Assembly: GCA_028818705.1 (NCBI GenBank)
Contig: JAPPNJ010000217.1
Coordinates: 1 to 64,000, forward strand
Length of the DNA: 64,000 nucleotides
Direction: 5' to 3'
Source of the DNA: Candidatus Poribacteria bacterium
Lineage (GTDB): Bacteria > Poribacteria > WGA-4E > WGA-3G
This document shows positions 1 to 8,555 of this stretch, in pieces; within the stretch, counting starts at the first letter, position 1; every line of letters begins with the position of its first letter. The notes under the pieces are model-generated. The model searched no databases. It was given only the letters and a program-made list of their open reading frames with translations, and was not told the origin of the DNA. The translations under genes were made by a program, and so were the position numbers.

Positions 1-73
1 AACTTTCACCGCTAAGAGCCTCAAGCACAACTTCTGCTTTAAACTTAGCAGTGAATCTTCTTCGTTTCGCCAT
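1..73 (-). CDS. IS3-family transposase OrfA, N-terminal part only (runs off the left edge)
   Basis: The minus strand begins MAKRRRFTAKFKAEVVLEAL, the usual N-terminus of the IS3-type OrfA helix-turn-helix protein that binds the element's ends. An AAAGGAG ribosome site lies just before the ATG at 73. Only 24 codons are in the window, so OrfB and the far end cannot be judged. The family call rests on this short stretch plus the IS-like terminus at 124-153. Confidence 0.75.
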   Translation of the reverse strand, partial: MAKRRRFTAKFKAEVVLEALSGES

Positions 74-123
74 CGGATTTCTCCTTTCAAATAGATTGTC
101 ATTGTAGCACAATCTTATATTAG

Positions 124-153
124 AGAGTGGTCTAAATTTCCGGTGGCAGTACA
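124..153 (-). repeat. Terminal inverted repeat of the IS3-type element
   Basis: Upstream of OrfA the minus strand ends in TGTACTGCCACCGGAAATTT, followed inward by AGACCACTCTC. The TG tip and the position about 50 bases before the ATG fit an IS3-group terminus. The partner repeat is outside the window, so the exact boundary is inferred. Confidence 0.6.
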
Positions 154-228
154 ACCCAGTAAATGAAAATTGTCCATGTCCGTTTAGCTATCCCTCACTT
201 CATACATATTATTCCCGGACTAAATTGT

Positions 229-2634
229 TCATGAGATTGTATCCAAATCTTTTCTCTGAATTCGTCTTGTTTCTAAAATTTTACGCATTTGGGCAGCAAT
301 TTCTTTTTGTTTCTCCGCACTTGGATATGGAATAGGTATTTCTCGCATTCGATCAATAGTAATAGACGATAAGGTCACTTGAACTATTGAACTGGCAACG
401 ATAAACGACTGTGATTTTTTCAAGGCGTAAAACAGGAAATATGGGTCAAGCTGGCTGTCATCCAAAACACGAATTTTATAGAAATGAGCTTGGACGACGA
501 TATTTAAATCATCTTCAAATAACATTACTGGCTCGCCAATACGGTACGTCCCATCTTTTATTATCAAAATGTCCAGTGGGTGAAGGTCTTGCCTTGTCTG
601 TTCTCGCTCGTATATCACCAAAGGCACTTCATGAATAGATGGACGTAATTCCATCACACCTAAGTCAGTCGTTCTTACATACGGTATTTCACCAAACTCA
701 GTATCGTATTCACTTTGTTTAACACCACAAGATACAGTCTTTATAGAGATAATTCCCTGCTGTTCCAGATCTCCTAAAGGCTTAGTTACTGGACCCAATT
801 CATGTTTTATCTGATAAATTCGAGGAACAAGGAGACGTTTATCAATAAGATCATTGCTTTGCACGACTATACTAACTTCGCCTTTCCACTCTTTCAAATT
901 CATGACGGTTTCCGAAGGTCTATTTTGCCAGTCCGTCAATGCTTTAGAAAAGTCCTCAACTAACTCTCCATTTCCATCCGTTATTTCTGCACCTCTCGCA
1001 TCATGACCACACTTTGAAATAGTACTCATCAGAATTGACTGATTAGCAGTTTTAGACTTTTCAATAAACACGATACAAGTTTTAGTATTTGTATGAGGTT
1101 GAAAAAGCAAAGCTGGACAATCCCAAACTGCTAATATAGTTGTGTTGTCAAGTAGCCACTGACGTACATATTCTTCGGTCACATTTCCCAAAACACTTTC
1201 AGGCAGCACGATACACATCCGACCACCTTCTTTTAAAAGATTAACACATAATTCAAGAAAGAGGATCTGTGGATCGGTGGGTTCAGTTTCTCCCGACTTT
1301 ATCCATTGTGATGAATTCCTGGGCTTTGTCCATTTGTGTCCCAAATCATATTTTTCAAGAATATTAGGGTGCTTTATCTTGATGTCAGAACCAAAGGGTG
1401 GATTCGTGAATACAAAATCAAATTGTTTTCTATCCCCATTTGCATCTGCTAACATGACACGTGCCCTTGCATCCCAAGAATCAAAGGGTTGTAAAGAATC
1501 TGTGTCAACAATGTTACTGGATCCATCACCTACTAATGTCATATATGCACGAGCAACCTTGACTAAATCAGGTTCTTTGTCAATGCCATAAATAAAGGAT
1601 GGTGTACGTCTTTTCCCTTCCTCTTTATTGAGGTGGGAGGTTTCTATTATATCCCATATATGCTCAAGCGCATAGATAAGAAATCCACCTGAGCCACAGG
1701 CGGGATCAATAATGGTTTTGGCATATTGTGGGTCAAGTATTTTTACGGCATTTTTGATAGCTATCCTTGGTGTAAAAAATTCCCCTTTTTCACCAGCAAA
1801 ATATCTTTCTGCAAATACCTCAAACGCTGCACCAATCACATCGCAATCTGTTTTCGATAGATTTAATCGTTCAAGTTCTCCTACAACATACGCAACAGAA
1901 TCAGGGTCTAATATAATTCCTTCGTCTCTTGGAAATATACCTGTTGGTTCTAAATCTGTAAGTACAGGTTTCCATAATTGCGTTTCAATATTCTGCTTAA
2001 TTTCAGATCGTGGTTTATCAGATAAAACTTGAAAATAAGGAATATCACTATCCAGTTTTTCATCATAAATCTTGCAGAATAAAATCTTCGTCATTTCATT
2101 ACATAAGCGTGTTCTACTTTGTAGATTAGCATTTGAGTAAAGATGATAGAGAATACTTTTGAAATGTAGTTTCAAATTAACGGCAGGTATCAAATCTGAT
2201 TTTCTTAATCTAACCACTTGATCGACAGAAACACCAGAGGGCGGTATTGCATGCATACGCTCTATATCACCATTTGGATGCCTGCGGTAGAACTGTCGCG
2301 CATCCGCAGTTGCAGCTACGCCCCATTCACACGAAGAACTAACCGCCATATATGAATGCAATTGTGCTTCTGCTTGCTCTATTGAATCGGGCTTGATTTC
2401 GACTAATCCGAGTATGTCCTTATGTTGGTCGAGATTGGGCTGTCTATTCTTGCGAAAGACAGTTATATCAGGCTTAAGGCGACTCGATCCTGCCCGAATG
2501 CGATACTCAATATCCAATCTATTCTTTTCATACCCCAATTCTTCCACAAGCCATTTTTCTGTATCCTGTCTGACGGGTTCTTCTGGTTTGCTTAAATCAA
2601 TTGGTTTTCCTGTTGCATAATCCTTGTCATTCAT
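229..2634 (-). CDS. Single-chain restriction-modification enzyme: HsdR_N-like nuclease, N6-adenine methylase and specificity domain
   Basis: This 801-residue protein should both cut and methylate DNA. Residues about 20-130 resemble the type I HsdR N-terminal nuclease domain, with a PD-(D/E)xK pattern visible as KPDITVF (D56) and VEIK (E79, K81). The middle is an N6-adenine methylase: GEFFTPR, then DPACGSGGF (SAM-binding motif I) and TNPPFGS (catalytic NPPF motif). The C-terminal 180 residues look like a type I HsdS half, with a target-recognition domain and a closing helix. No separate hsdR or hsdS is nearby, so a type IIG-like enzyme working alone is inferred. Its ATG overlaps the stop of the upstream transposase (ATGA), which suggests translational coupling or passenger status in a mobile element. 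Confidence 0.8.
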   Translation of the reverse strand: MNDKDYATGKPIDLSKPEEPVRQDTEKWLVEELGYEKNRLDIEYRIRAGSSRLKPDITVFRKNRQPNLDQHKDILGLVEIKPDSIEQAEAQLHSYMAVSSSCEWGVAATADARQFYRRHPNGDIERMHAIPPSGVSVDQVVRLRKSDLIPAVNLKLHFKSILYHLYSNANLQSRTRLCNEMTKILFCKIYDEKLDSDIPYFQVLSDKPRSEIKQNIETQLWKPVLTDLEPTGIFPRDEGIILDPDSVAYVVGELERLNLSKTDCDVIGAAFEVFAERYFAGEKGEFFTPRIAIKNAVKILDPQYAKTIIDPACGSGGFLIYALEHIWDIIETSHLNKEEGKRRTPSFIYGIDKEPDLVKVARAYMTLVGDGSSNIVDTDSLQPFDSWDARARVMLADANGDRKQFDFVFTNPPFGSDIKIKHPNILEKYDLGHKWTKPRNSSQWIKSGETEPTDPQILFLELCVNLLKEGGRMCIVLPESVLGNVTEEYVRQWLLDNTTILAVWDCPALLFQPHTNTKTCIVFIEKSKTANQSILMSTISKCGHDARGAEITDGNGELVEDFSKALTDWQNRPSETVMNLKEWKGEVSIVVQSNDLIDKRLLVPRIYQIKHELGPVTKPLGDLEQQGIISIKTVSCGVKQSEYDTEFGEIPYVRTTDLGVMELRPSIHEVPLVIYEREQTRQDLHPLDILIIKDGTYRIGEPVMLFEDDLNIVVQAHFYKIRVLDDSQLDPYFLFYALKKSQSFIVASSIVQVTLSSITIDRMREIPIPYPSAEKQKEIAAQMRKILETRRIQRKDLDTIS

Positions 2635-3551
2635 CCAGTAGCCTCCTTGCTTGGTAATAACATGCTTTCATTGACAAACTTTGTCCAAATACACTCAAGG
2701 TTTCGGTTATTATAGACATAACACCGTTCAGCCACGTAAAGTGGCGTGTACCCAACTCTATAATGGTGATGTTGCCCGTACCATGCCCGCTTAAGCAAAC
2801 TCCAAAATCCTTCAATGGTGTTGGTATGCTTATCACCGTCCACGTATTGCTCTTGGTGATTTATGATGTGGTGCTTAAGTTGGCTGCCAAGAGTATTATA
2901 GGCGTGGTATTCGTCCGTCATAAGTTCCGATTCCTTGACGTTCACGACCCTACGGATAAATTCAAGTATATCCCGTCCTGTTAGTCCTTTTGCGACTTCT
3001 GCGACGACTTGACCGCCTCGCTCTACAGCACCGATAACAGCGGTTTTACTCGTGCCACGTCCGCGTTTGGTTGGTTAGCGGTCTTCCTTTTTGTTCTCTT
3101 TGCAAGGTTTACCGCCAATATAAGTTTCGTCCGCTTCTATAATGCCTTGTAGCACGATAGGATTGGTTTTATTCGCCATTTCAGCCCGTATACGTGTCAT
3201 TATATACCAAGCCGACTTTTGATTCAAGTCTAAATCCCGTGAAAGTTCGTGACTGGATAACGACTTTTTGGCATTGGTGAGCAAGGCAATTGCGACGAAC
3301 CATTTTTGCAGGGGAATTTTCATGCCGTGAAACACCGTGCCTTGTGTTACCTTGAATGTAGCACGGCATTCATGGCAGTTATACCGTCCTGTACGTCCAA
3401 CTTTACCTTCCTCCTGTGTTTCGTTCTTATGTGCTACGCTCTCACTTTTACAATGCAGACAGACTGGCGTTCCACGCCACCTAATCTGTTCTAAATGCTC
3501 TATGCACGCCTCCTGTGTTGGGAAACGTTCAAAAACTTCAATCAAATTCAT
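2631..3551 (-). pseudogene. IS1595-type (ISXO2-like) transposase with an in-frame stop
   Basis: The first 158 codons encode an N-terminal zinc-ribbon (CLHC and CHEC pairs) and the start of an ISXO2-like DDE domain, with IEADETYIGG carrying a catalytic Asp. A TAA stop at 3075-3077 interrupts it, but the same frame continues with KRGRGTSKTAVIGAVERGG and later TDEYHAY, NTIEGFWSLLKR and YVAERCYVYNNR, all family signatures. The two halves are therefore one gene broken by a single nonsense change, such as CAA to TAA. The final TGA overlaps the ATG of the R-M gene. Termini of the element were not found. Confidence 0.85.
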
Positions 3552-3577
3552 GCTAACTTCCTTTTTATTTCAAAAGA

Positions 3578-3640
3578 AGTTGCATTAACTCTCATGATAT
3601 GCTACCATATAAATATCTACTATAGGAAGTTAACGCAACT
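3578..3640. repeat. Inverted repeat in the transposase upstream region
   Basis: AGTTGCATTAACT (3578-3590) pairs with AGTTAACGCAACT (3628-3640), 12 of 13 bases complementary, around a 37-base AT-rich spacer. It lies 27-89 bases before the transposase ATG, so it may be a transposase-binding site or part of an element terminus. No matching copy was seen on the far side of the R-M gene. Confidence 0.45.
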
Positions 3641-3658
3641 GTTGATTTTCTGTATGCG

Positions 3659-3682
3659 ATAGGGGAGTGACCGCTCCCCTAT
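3659..3682. terminator. Perfect 9-bp hairpin between the transposase and the next gene
   Basis: ATAGGGGAG and CTCCCCTAT form a perfect 9-bp stem with a 6-base loop. It could be a factor-independent terminator, although the following T run is poor, or the edge of a mobile element. From here to 4003 no credible gene was found; the stretch holds this hairpin, AT-rich sequence and the palindrome at 3904-3953. Confidence 0.4.
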
Positions 3683-3903
3683 TAACTCCCTAATATTATA
3701 GCATATTTCCGATAATGAAATCAAGATAAAAGCCAATAAAAACGTGGGTTTAAGCCGATTTTTAACCATTTTTTTAAGCCCGAAACTACTTATTGCGTTC
3801 AGTTTTAGACGTTGGGTTTCGCTACATTTATCTATGCACATGGATCGTCGGGAAACGACATTCCCTCTATAAACGAGATAGATCTTAGTCATCTTCCGCT
3901 CAA

Positions 3904-3953
3904 CCCCGGTTCATGCCCTGGTGAAGCCTACACGGGCTTCATACCGTTGATTC
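3904..3953 (-). repeat. Dispersed palindrome family A, copy 1
   Basis: On the minus strand this reads AATCAACGGT, then ATGAAGCC, a short loop and GGCTTCAC, and ends ...GAACCGGGG. The same framework of ATCAACGGTAT, short hairpin and CCGGGG recurs at 15041, 35783 and four times at 51371-51528. Confidence 0.65.
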
Positions 3954-4003
3954 CGTACGTCCACTAAGAATATTTCGGATTTTTTACTGTTTTTTTAAAA
4001 TTA

Positions 4004-4038
4004 TGCACAGTTTCCGCCAGAAATTGTGTCATTAATAG
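4004..4038 (+). promoter_or_regulatory. Putative ECF-sigma promoter
   Basis: AAAATTATGCAC, 19 bases, then GTCATTAATAG closely matches the sequences upstream of both ECF sigma genes at 20655-20695 and 25450-25490. It lies about 60 bases before the lipoprotein start at 4098, which suggests that this gene belongs to the regulon of one of those sigma factors. No tested consensus is claimed. Confidence 0.5.
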
Positions 4039-4097
4039 TTAAATGAGGATGTTTCATCAATCATTTTGAGGGTTGTCCTTCAATAAAAGGAGATAAA

Positions 4098-4808
4098 ATG
4101 AAGGGATATAACGGTTTATATGGATTCGGAAAAATTCTGTTGTTGATTCCAATATTTTTGTCTTTGGGGTGTGCGAAATTAGGACCGATGTTAATTGAGT
4201 CGAATGAGCCTTACCATTTTCGCAAAACACGATGGGGCTACACGCAGGAACGGGTACTGCTGGCGGAATCCGGAAAACGGTTATTCCTGCGAAAAGGAAA
4301 CACGCTTGTTTTTAATCATCATCTTGTCAATATACCTGTGAAAATTGTTTATACCTTTAAGGATAACCGGCTGCGAGCGGCGGGTTATATCACAGATCAA
4401 CCTATACAAGGTGCTGAGAACATCATCAAGCGGAGTGTTGAAGAACTCGGAGAGCCGACTCAGGTCCTCAATGAGGGTATGCTTTGGCTGGACGCCGAGA
4501 CGCTTATTTATTCCAATGCGTATGTTTCTCGTGTCAGCCGCACCAATGCAGAATATAACTTTTCAGGCGGTATTCTTTCGCATATCATGGAAGCACGTGG
4601 AGAAGCGGGTGTTATCAACAGATGGGATGGCGTGTGGGCTTATGTAGATCAGGATTTCTATAGGGAACTGCACGAGGTGTATGTGCCTTTAGATGAACTG
4701 TCATTTTACGAGAAGTTGTTGTTTGGTGTGCTGAAAAGAAATACGATTTATACTTATGTTACAGGTTCTGGACGGCTTTCTGTTCCTGGACAGCTTCCCA
4801 CGAACTGA
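4098..4808 (+). CDS. Lipoprotein of unknown function
   Basis: The 236-residue product starts with a charged and hydrophobic signal ending in the lipobox LSLGC (Cys25), so it is predicted to be lipid-anchored in the envelope. An AAAAGGAG ribosome site precedes the ATG. The mature part is mixed alpha/beta with no motif I recognise; the stretches TRWGYTQERVLLAESGKRL and AENIIKRSVEELGEPTQVL are reminiscent of small outer-membrane assembly-type lipoproteins, but this is not a family assignment. It is a single gene flanked by divergent or convergent neighbours. The ECF-like promoter upstream implies control by an envelope-responsive sigma factor. Confidence 0.75.
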   Translation: MKGYNGLYGFGKILLLIPIFLSLGCAKLGPMLIESNEPYHFRKTRWGYTQERVLLAESGKRLFLRKGNTLVFNHHLVNIPVKIVYTFKDNRLRAAGYITDQPIQGAENIIKRSVEELGEPTQVLNEGMLWLDAETLIYSNAYVSRVSRTNAEYNFSGGILSHIMEARGEAGVINRWDGVWAYVDQDFYRELHEVYVPLDELSFYEKLLFGVLKRNTIYTYVTGSGRLSVPGQLPTN

Positions 4809-4920
4809 TCCAATTTCGCTTGGAAGGAAATAGGTGGACGCTGCGTTGACGAGGAGGGACAGAACGGTGAAAATGACATTTTCTAATCGAATTGTGTGGT
4901 GGATTTTTATGTTTTCTTGT

Positions 4921-4941
4921 AGGAGCGAGCTGCGCTCGCGA
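4921..4941. repeat. Dispersed palindrome family B, copy 1 (GCGAGC hairpin)
   Basis: AGGAGCGAGCTGCGCTCGCG forms a 6-bp GCGAGC/GCTCGC stem with a 3-base loop. A close relative lies at 42760-42780. It sits in the gap between the lipoprotein and the dehydratase gene, where no other feature was seen. Confidence 0.5.
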
Positions 4942-5031
4942 CCTCTATACCCTTCGGCTTTAAGGCAGCATAGCACTACGATCGGCACCCAGCTCCTCTA
5001 ACTCCTTATTACAAGAATAGTAACGGAAAAT

Positions 5032-6165
5032 TTAGATGATACCGAAGTGATCGGATCCGGGCATGAGGTGTTCCCTTGCAATATCTGCGTTTATTTCAAC
5101 ACCCAATCCCGGCTGCTCTGGCACCACGAATACGCTATCTTGCATGAGCGGTTCGCTGGATATTGCGAGATCCCAGCGCCACTCGACCTGATCGGCGTGA
5201 TACGGGAGTTCCATGACGATAAAATTCCGCACAGCAGCGCAAACGTGTGCTGTCGCTGTCATCCCGATGGGTGATGTGATGTTATGTGCCGCGAAGGGTA
5301 TGTAGTAGAGATCTGCCAGATCCGCGATTTTCTTTGCCTCAAGTATCCCGCCTGTTCCGGATACATCGACGTGAAGCATATCACAGGCTTGTGCCTGAAT
5401 CAGTTCTCGGAAACCGTCGCGTCGGAACAGAAACTCACCCGTACAGATCGGAATAGAGGTTGCGGCAGTAACCTTCGCCATCGCTTCGACGTTATCGTTC
5501 GGCACAGGGTCTTCCAAAAACATTAAATCGAACGGCTCTAAACGTTCGGCGAGTTTCATCGCCGAGTGGGTACTGAATAGGCTGTGACAGTCGATACTGA
5601 TGTCGATTGCATCGCCAGCTGCCTCTCTTGCAGCGGCGACCAATGCTGTCATTTTTTGCAGCTCCGCTGTACTTAGTTCCCGATTAACCGCATCCTGCTT
5701 GAGTTCGTTTGCAGAGTTATCGATGTCAAATTTGATGGCTTGATAGCCATCTGAAACGCCTTCTCTGGCGCGCTGAGCCCATCCTTCCGGTGTGTTTCCC
5801 TTTCCGTGTCCAACATCGGCGTAGAGCCGAATACGATCGCGATACTTTCCACCCAGTAACTGATAGACCGGCACACCGAGACTTTTTCCGAGTAGATCCC
5901 AGAGTGCTGTTTCTATCCCACCGATAGCTGATAGACCCATTGCATATCGGTTGCTCGCTGCGCCGATCATTCGGTTGTAGAGCGGCTCTATGTTTCTTGG
6001 ATCTGCGCCAACGAGTGTTCTCTTGAATTGCAAGATAATTTCGGCGATTCCTGCCCCAGGATGCGCCTCGCCTATCCCTGTCAATCCCGTATCGGTTTCA
6101 ATCTGGACGTAGTTCCACTGTTTGTAGCCTTTTAACGTCATTGCTTTTACGTTCGTGATTTTCAT
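5032..6165 (-). CDS. Enolase-superfamily dehydratase (mandelate racemase/muconate lactonizing, galactonate dehydratase-like)
   Basis: This 377-residue protein has the normal length and layout of the family: an N-terminal capping domain (GIGEAHPG, SAIGGIETALWDLLGK) and a TIM barrel. Likely metal ligands are the Asp of SIDCHS, the Glu of FLEDPVP and the Glu of CTGEF. The His after the first Asp (DCHS) and the AAHNITSPIG stretch are typical of sugar-acid (galactonate-type) dehydratases that remove water from an aldonate. The substrate cannot be read from sequence. It stands alone on its strand, divergent from the PhyH gene, with about 115 bases between the starts. Confidence 0.85.
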   Translation of the reverse strand: MKITNVKAMTLKGYKQWNYVQIETDTGLTGIGEAHPGAGIAEIILQFKRTLVGADPRNIEPLYNRMIGAASNRYAMGLSAIGGIETALWDLLGKSLGVPVYQLLGGKYRDRIRLYADVGHGKGNTPEGWAQRAREGVSDGYQAIKFDIDNSANELKQDAVNRELSTAELQKMTALVAAAREAAGDAIDISIDCHSLFSTHSAMKLAERLEPFDLMFLEDPVPNDNVEAMAKVTAATSIPICTGEFLFRRDGFRELIQAQACDMLHVDVSGTGGILEAKKIADLADLYYIPFAAHNITSPIGMTATAHVCAAVRNFIVMELPYHADQVEWRWDLAISSEPLMQDSVFVVPEQPGLGVEINADIAREHLMPGSDHFGII

Positions 6166-6281
6166 GTCTGGTTCCCTTCGTGTATGAAAATGGTTAAAAA
6201 ATCGATAGGTATTGCGTCTACTGAGGATTCATGATAACATACCTTTTGAGATTGTGCAACAGCGACAAAAGGAGAAAACTG

Positions 6282-7187
6282 ATGACAAATCAAGAAATCA
6301 AGACTGCTTATGAACGTGACGGTTATGTGGTGCTCAATGACATTATTGATGACAGAGATTTAAATCCAATGCGTGACTTCATCAAGGCGAAAGTTGATGG
6401 GTATTGCCGTGAGTTGTATAGTGAGGGCAAGTTATCGTCGCTTTATGAAGATGAATCCTTTGAACGGCGGTATGCTGTGATCTGTGAGGAGTTGGATATA
6501 TTACCTCGCAACTGGAGCTTTGGTATGTTCGGACGCGAGTTTTATGACCTCTACAATCTACCCGGTGTTCTTGACGTGGTACGGCTTCTTTTGGGTTCTG
6601 AGGTATCAAATATTGGTACGCCGGCGTTACGAACGAAACTTCCCGGAAGCATGATTACCTCGTTCCCGTGGCATCAAGACAGCCAATATCTCGACCAGTC
6701 AACTGTCGGGAAGAAGGAGAAACGCACAGGCGATCTCCACATGGTTACAGTGTGGGTACCGCTGGTCGAAGCGACAGTCGAAAATGGATGTTGTTGGGTT
6801 ATTCCCGGCAGCCACCGTTGGGGTTTACTGGACGGCGCGCGAGGTGCTGATATGAATATCCGAATGGAGGAAGATGTCGAGTCGCGTGGTACGCCAATTG
6901 CTATTCCTCTCAAACCCGGTGGTGCCTTGTTCATGTCGAATCTTACCGTGCATACCAGCAAACTGAACACAACACGGAAATCTCGCTGGAGTATCGACTT
7001 TCGCTATTTCCCTACACCTGACCGAGCTAACTTGAGTGCTGCGCAGCTTGAAGGTGCTGAGTACGTGCGAGACAAAGAGTTGCGGGGTGGTATGGTGCCT
7101 CTCCCTGTGCTTACTGAAGGTCATAAACCGACGTGGGAAGAGTGGGAGACACAGGTCTTAGCACAGCGGGCGCGTAGGTCGCGTTGA
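6282..7187 (+). CDS. Phytanoyl-CoA dioxygenase (PhyH) family oxygenase
   Basis: A 301-residue Fe(II)/2-oxoglutarate oxygenase. The facial triad is visible as WHQDSQYLD (HxD) and a distal His in LTVHTSKLN, followed by RKSRWSIDFRY, whose Arg should bind 2-oxoglutarate. The reading frame opens at 6231, but ATG 6282 is preferred because AAAGGAG lies 7 bases upstream and the protein then begins MTNQEIKTAYERDGYVVL, the usual family start. Substrate unknown; this family is heavily expanded in Poribacteria-like genomes. Confidence 0.88.
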   Translation: MTNQEIKTAYERDGYVVLNDIIDDRDLNPMRDFIKAKVDGYCRELYSEGKLSSLYEDESFERRYAVICEELDILPRNWSFGMFGREFYDLYNLPGVLDVVRLLLGSEVSNIGTPALRTKLPGSMITSFPWHQDSQYLDQSTVGKKEKRTGDLHMVTVWVPLVEATVENGCCWVIPGSHRWGLLDGARGADMNIRMEEDVESRGTPIAIPLKPGGALFMSNLTVHTSKLNTTRKSRWSIDFRYFPTPDRANLSAAQLEGAEYVRDKELRGGMVPLPVLTEGHKPTWEEWETQVLAQRARRSR

Positions 7188-7345
7188 ACGGATGTGAACC
7201 CAGTGAGCACCGCCTGTTATAAATACAGTTCTACCGGTCAAAGTGTCCATGTTAAATCTCCAGTTGATACGTATTTCCTTGAAGACACACTATTCCGACA
7301 TAAGTTCTGTAAATCGTCACTATGTCAACTGTAATGGTTTGCTAA

Positions 7346-7834
7346 TTAACGAAACACCGAGATAAGGATGTCATCCGTGTCCGCGCTATATTGATCCGCT
7401 ACTTGCTCGATAGACATTTCTGGATTGTCAACAACGAAACCATCCTCACCGAGTTGCTCGATAAGTTCACTCACGTTCATATTGACGATTGGTGCAAGCA
7501 GGACAATGGGAGTCTGCTCGATTTGCGTAACGATTAGTTCTTCGGATTCTCCTTTATCCAGAATGGCGGATGTTATAACTAAGCTGATGGCGATTAACCA
7601 AGCAAGTGTTATGATGCTGACGGCACTGCGTTGTGAGAAATACCGCTTGAATGGTCGCCAATTGCTCGATATATGAAGAACAATAGCGACAGCAAATCCA
7701 ATGCCAACCAATTCATGTGCGAACTTGAAGGGATCTTCTGTGATGAAGAACATGATCAGACCGGTAATCGCAACAAAGATACCTGTACCTATTATGAGTG
7801 GAGTTGACCATCGTCGGATGTTTAAGTTTCTCAT
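7346..7834 (-). CDS. DUF4405-like membrane protein
   Basis: About 162 residues from the preferred ATG at 7834, which has GGAG 8 bases upstream; the open frame extends to 7936 without a better start. Three hydrophobic segments (PLIIGTGIFVAITGLIMFF, HELVGIGFAVAIVLHIS, SIITLAWLIAISLVITSAI) include a His pair spaced like the haem-binding cytochrome-b-type DUF4405 domain (HELVG...VLHISSNW). A soluble C-terminal domain of about 50 residues (VSELIEQLGEDGFVV...IEQVADQYSADTDDILISVF) follows and probably faces the periplasm. Electron transfer is possible but not shown. Confidence 0.65.
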   Translation of the reverse strand: MRNLNIRRWSTPLIIGTGIFVAITGLIMFFITEDPFKFAHELVGIGFAVAIVLHISSNWRPFKRYFSQRSAVSIITLAWLIAISLVITSAILDKGESEELIVTQIEQTPIVLLAPIVNMNVSELIEQLGEDGFVVDNPEMSIEQVADQYSADTDDILISVFR

Positions 7835-8007
7835 AAGTGCTCCAATCTTGTTCACTGTGCCAGTTGTTTTCTGTTCTTCTACAGCAATTCGTGGCAAGCG
7901 GATCCATTTGCCTGAGTCTGTTAGCCCAGAGCACAACTGAATCCGCTTCGCCTGTTTATATTAGTGGAATTATAACCGAAATCTATCTATAAAGCAACAC
8001 GCTTACG

Positions 8008-8535
8008 CTAAAAATAGGCGTGTATACCCATTCCTACGTAAACGCCAGCGAGACCTTTGGATTGAGCGTCGGTTTTTTCCCTACCGAATCCTTGACCGAC
8101 TGCTACGTTCAAGCCAAGCGGAATGCCTCCAAGTGAAAACACGAGTTCACCGCCGAAAGCGACTCCACCGCCGAGCGTTGTGGATGTGACAAGTTCTTCT
8201 CGCAGATCTGGCTCTTTTTTATATAGCCATCCGCCTTCTAAAGTGAAATAAAGTCGGGATGCATGCCACCTGCTTTCGTGCTCAAATATGGCATACGAAA
8301 CACCGCCGCCTAACATGTGGTTGCTGGTTTGATCGTTGAGGATAAAACGTCCAACGGTTTGAAGGTATACGGGTGCCAGTCCGGTGTAGCGTAAACTAAT
8401 TCCGCCAAACTCAGAGGTGGCGCCCTGAAGTCCGATACCTAAATCTTTTGTGAGATTATTTTCTTCCGCCTGAACTGATAAGCTGAGAGTTATTCCTACA
8501 AGAATGCAGGTTAGACAAAAAATTGTGTGCTTCAC
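8008..8535 (-). CDS. Small outer-membrane beta-barrel-like protein
   Basis: A 175-residue protein with a clear signal peptide (cleavage after SVQAEE), then Gly- and aromatic-rich alternating segments and a C-terminal Phe, as in small outer-membrane barrels. It starts with GTG preceded by AAAGGAG. It follows the FG-GAP lipoprotein by 20 bases on the same strand, so the two are probably one operon. No precise function is recognisable. Confidence 0.65.
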   Translation of the reverse strand: MKHTIFCLTCILVGITLSLSVQAEENNLTKDLGIGLQGATSEFGGISLRYTGLAPVYLQTVGRFILNDQTSNHMLGGGVSYAIFEHESRWHASRLYFTLEGGWLYKKEPDLREELVTSTTLGGGVAFGGELVFSLGGIPLGLNVAVGQGFGREKTDAQSKGLAGVYVGMGIHAYF

Positions 8536-8555
8536 TGTTTTTCTCCTTTTTTTGT

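Noticed and set aside
3620..3892. A 90-codon frame in the gap after the IS1595-type transposase
   Set aside because: No ribosome site, unusual composition and overlap with the hairpin; treated as non-coding.
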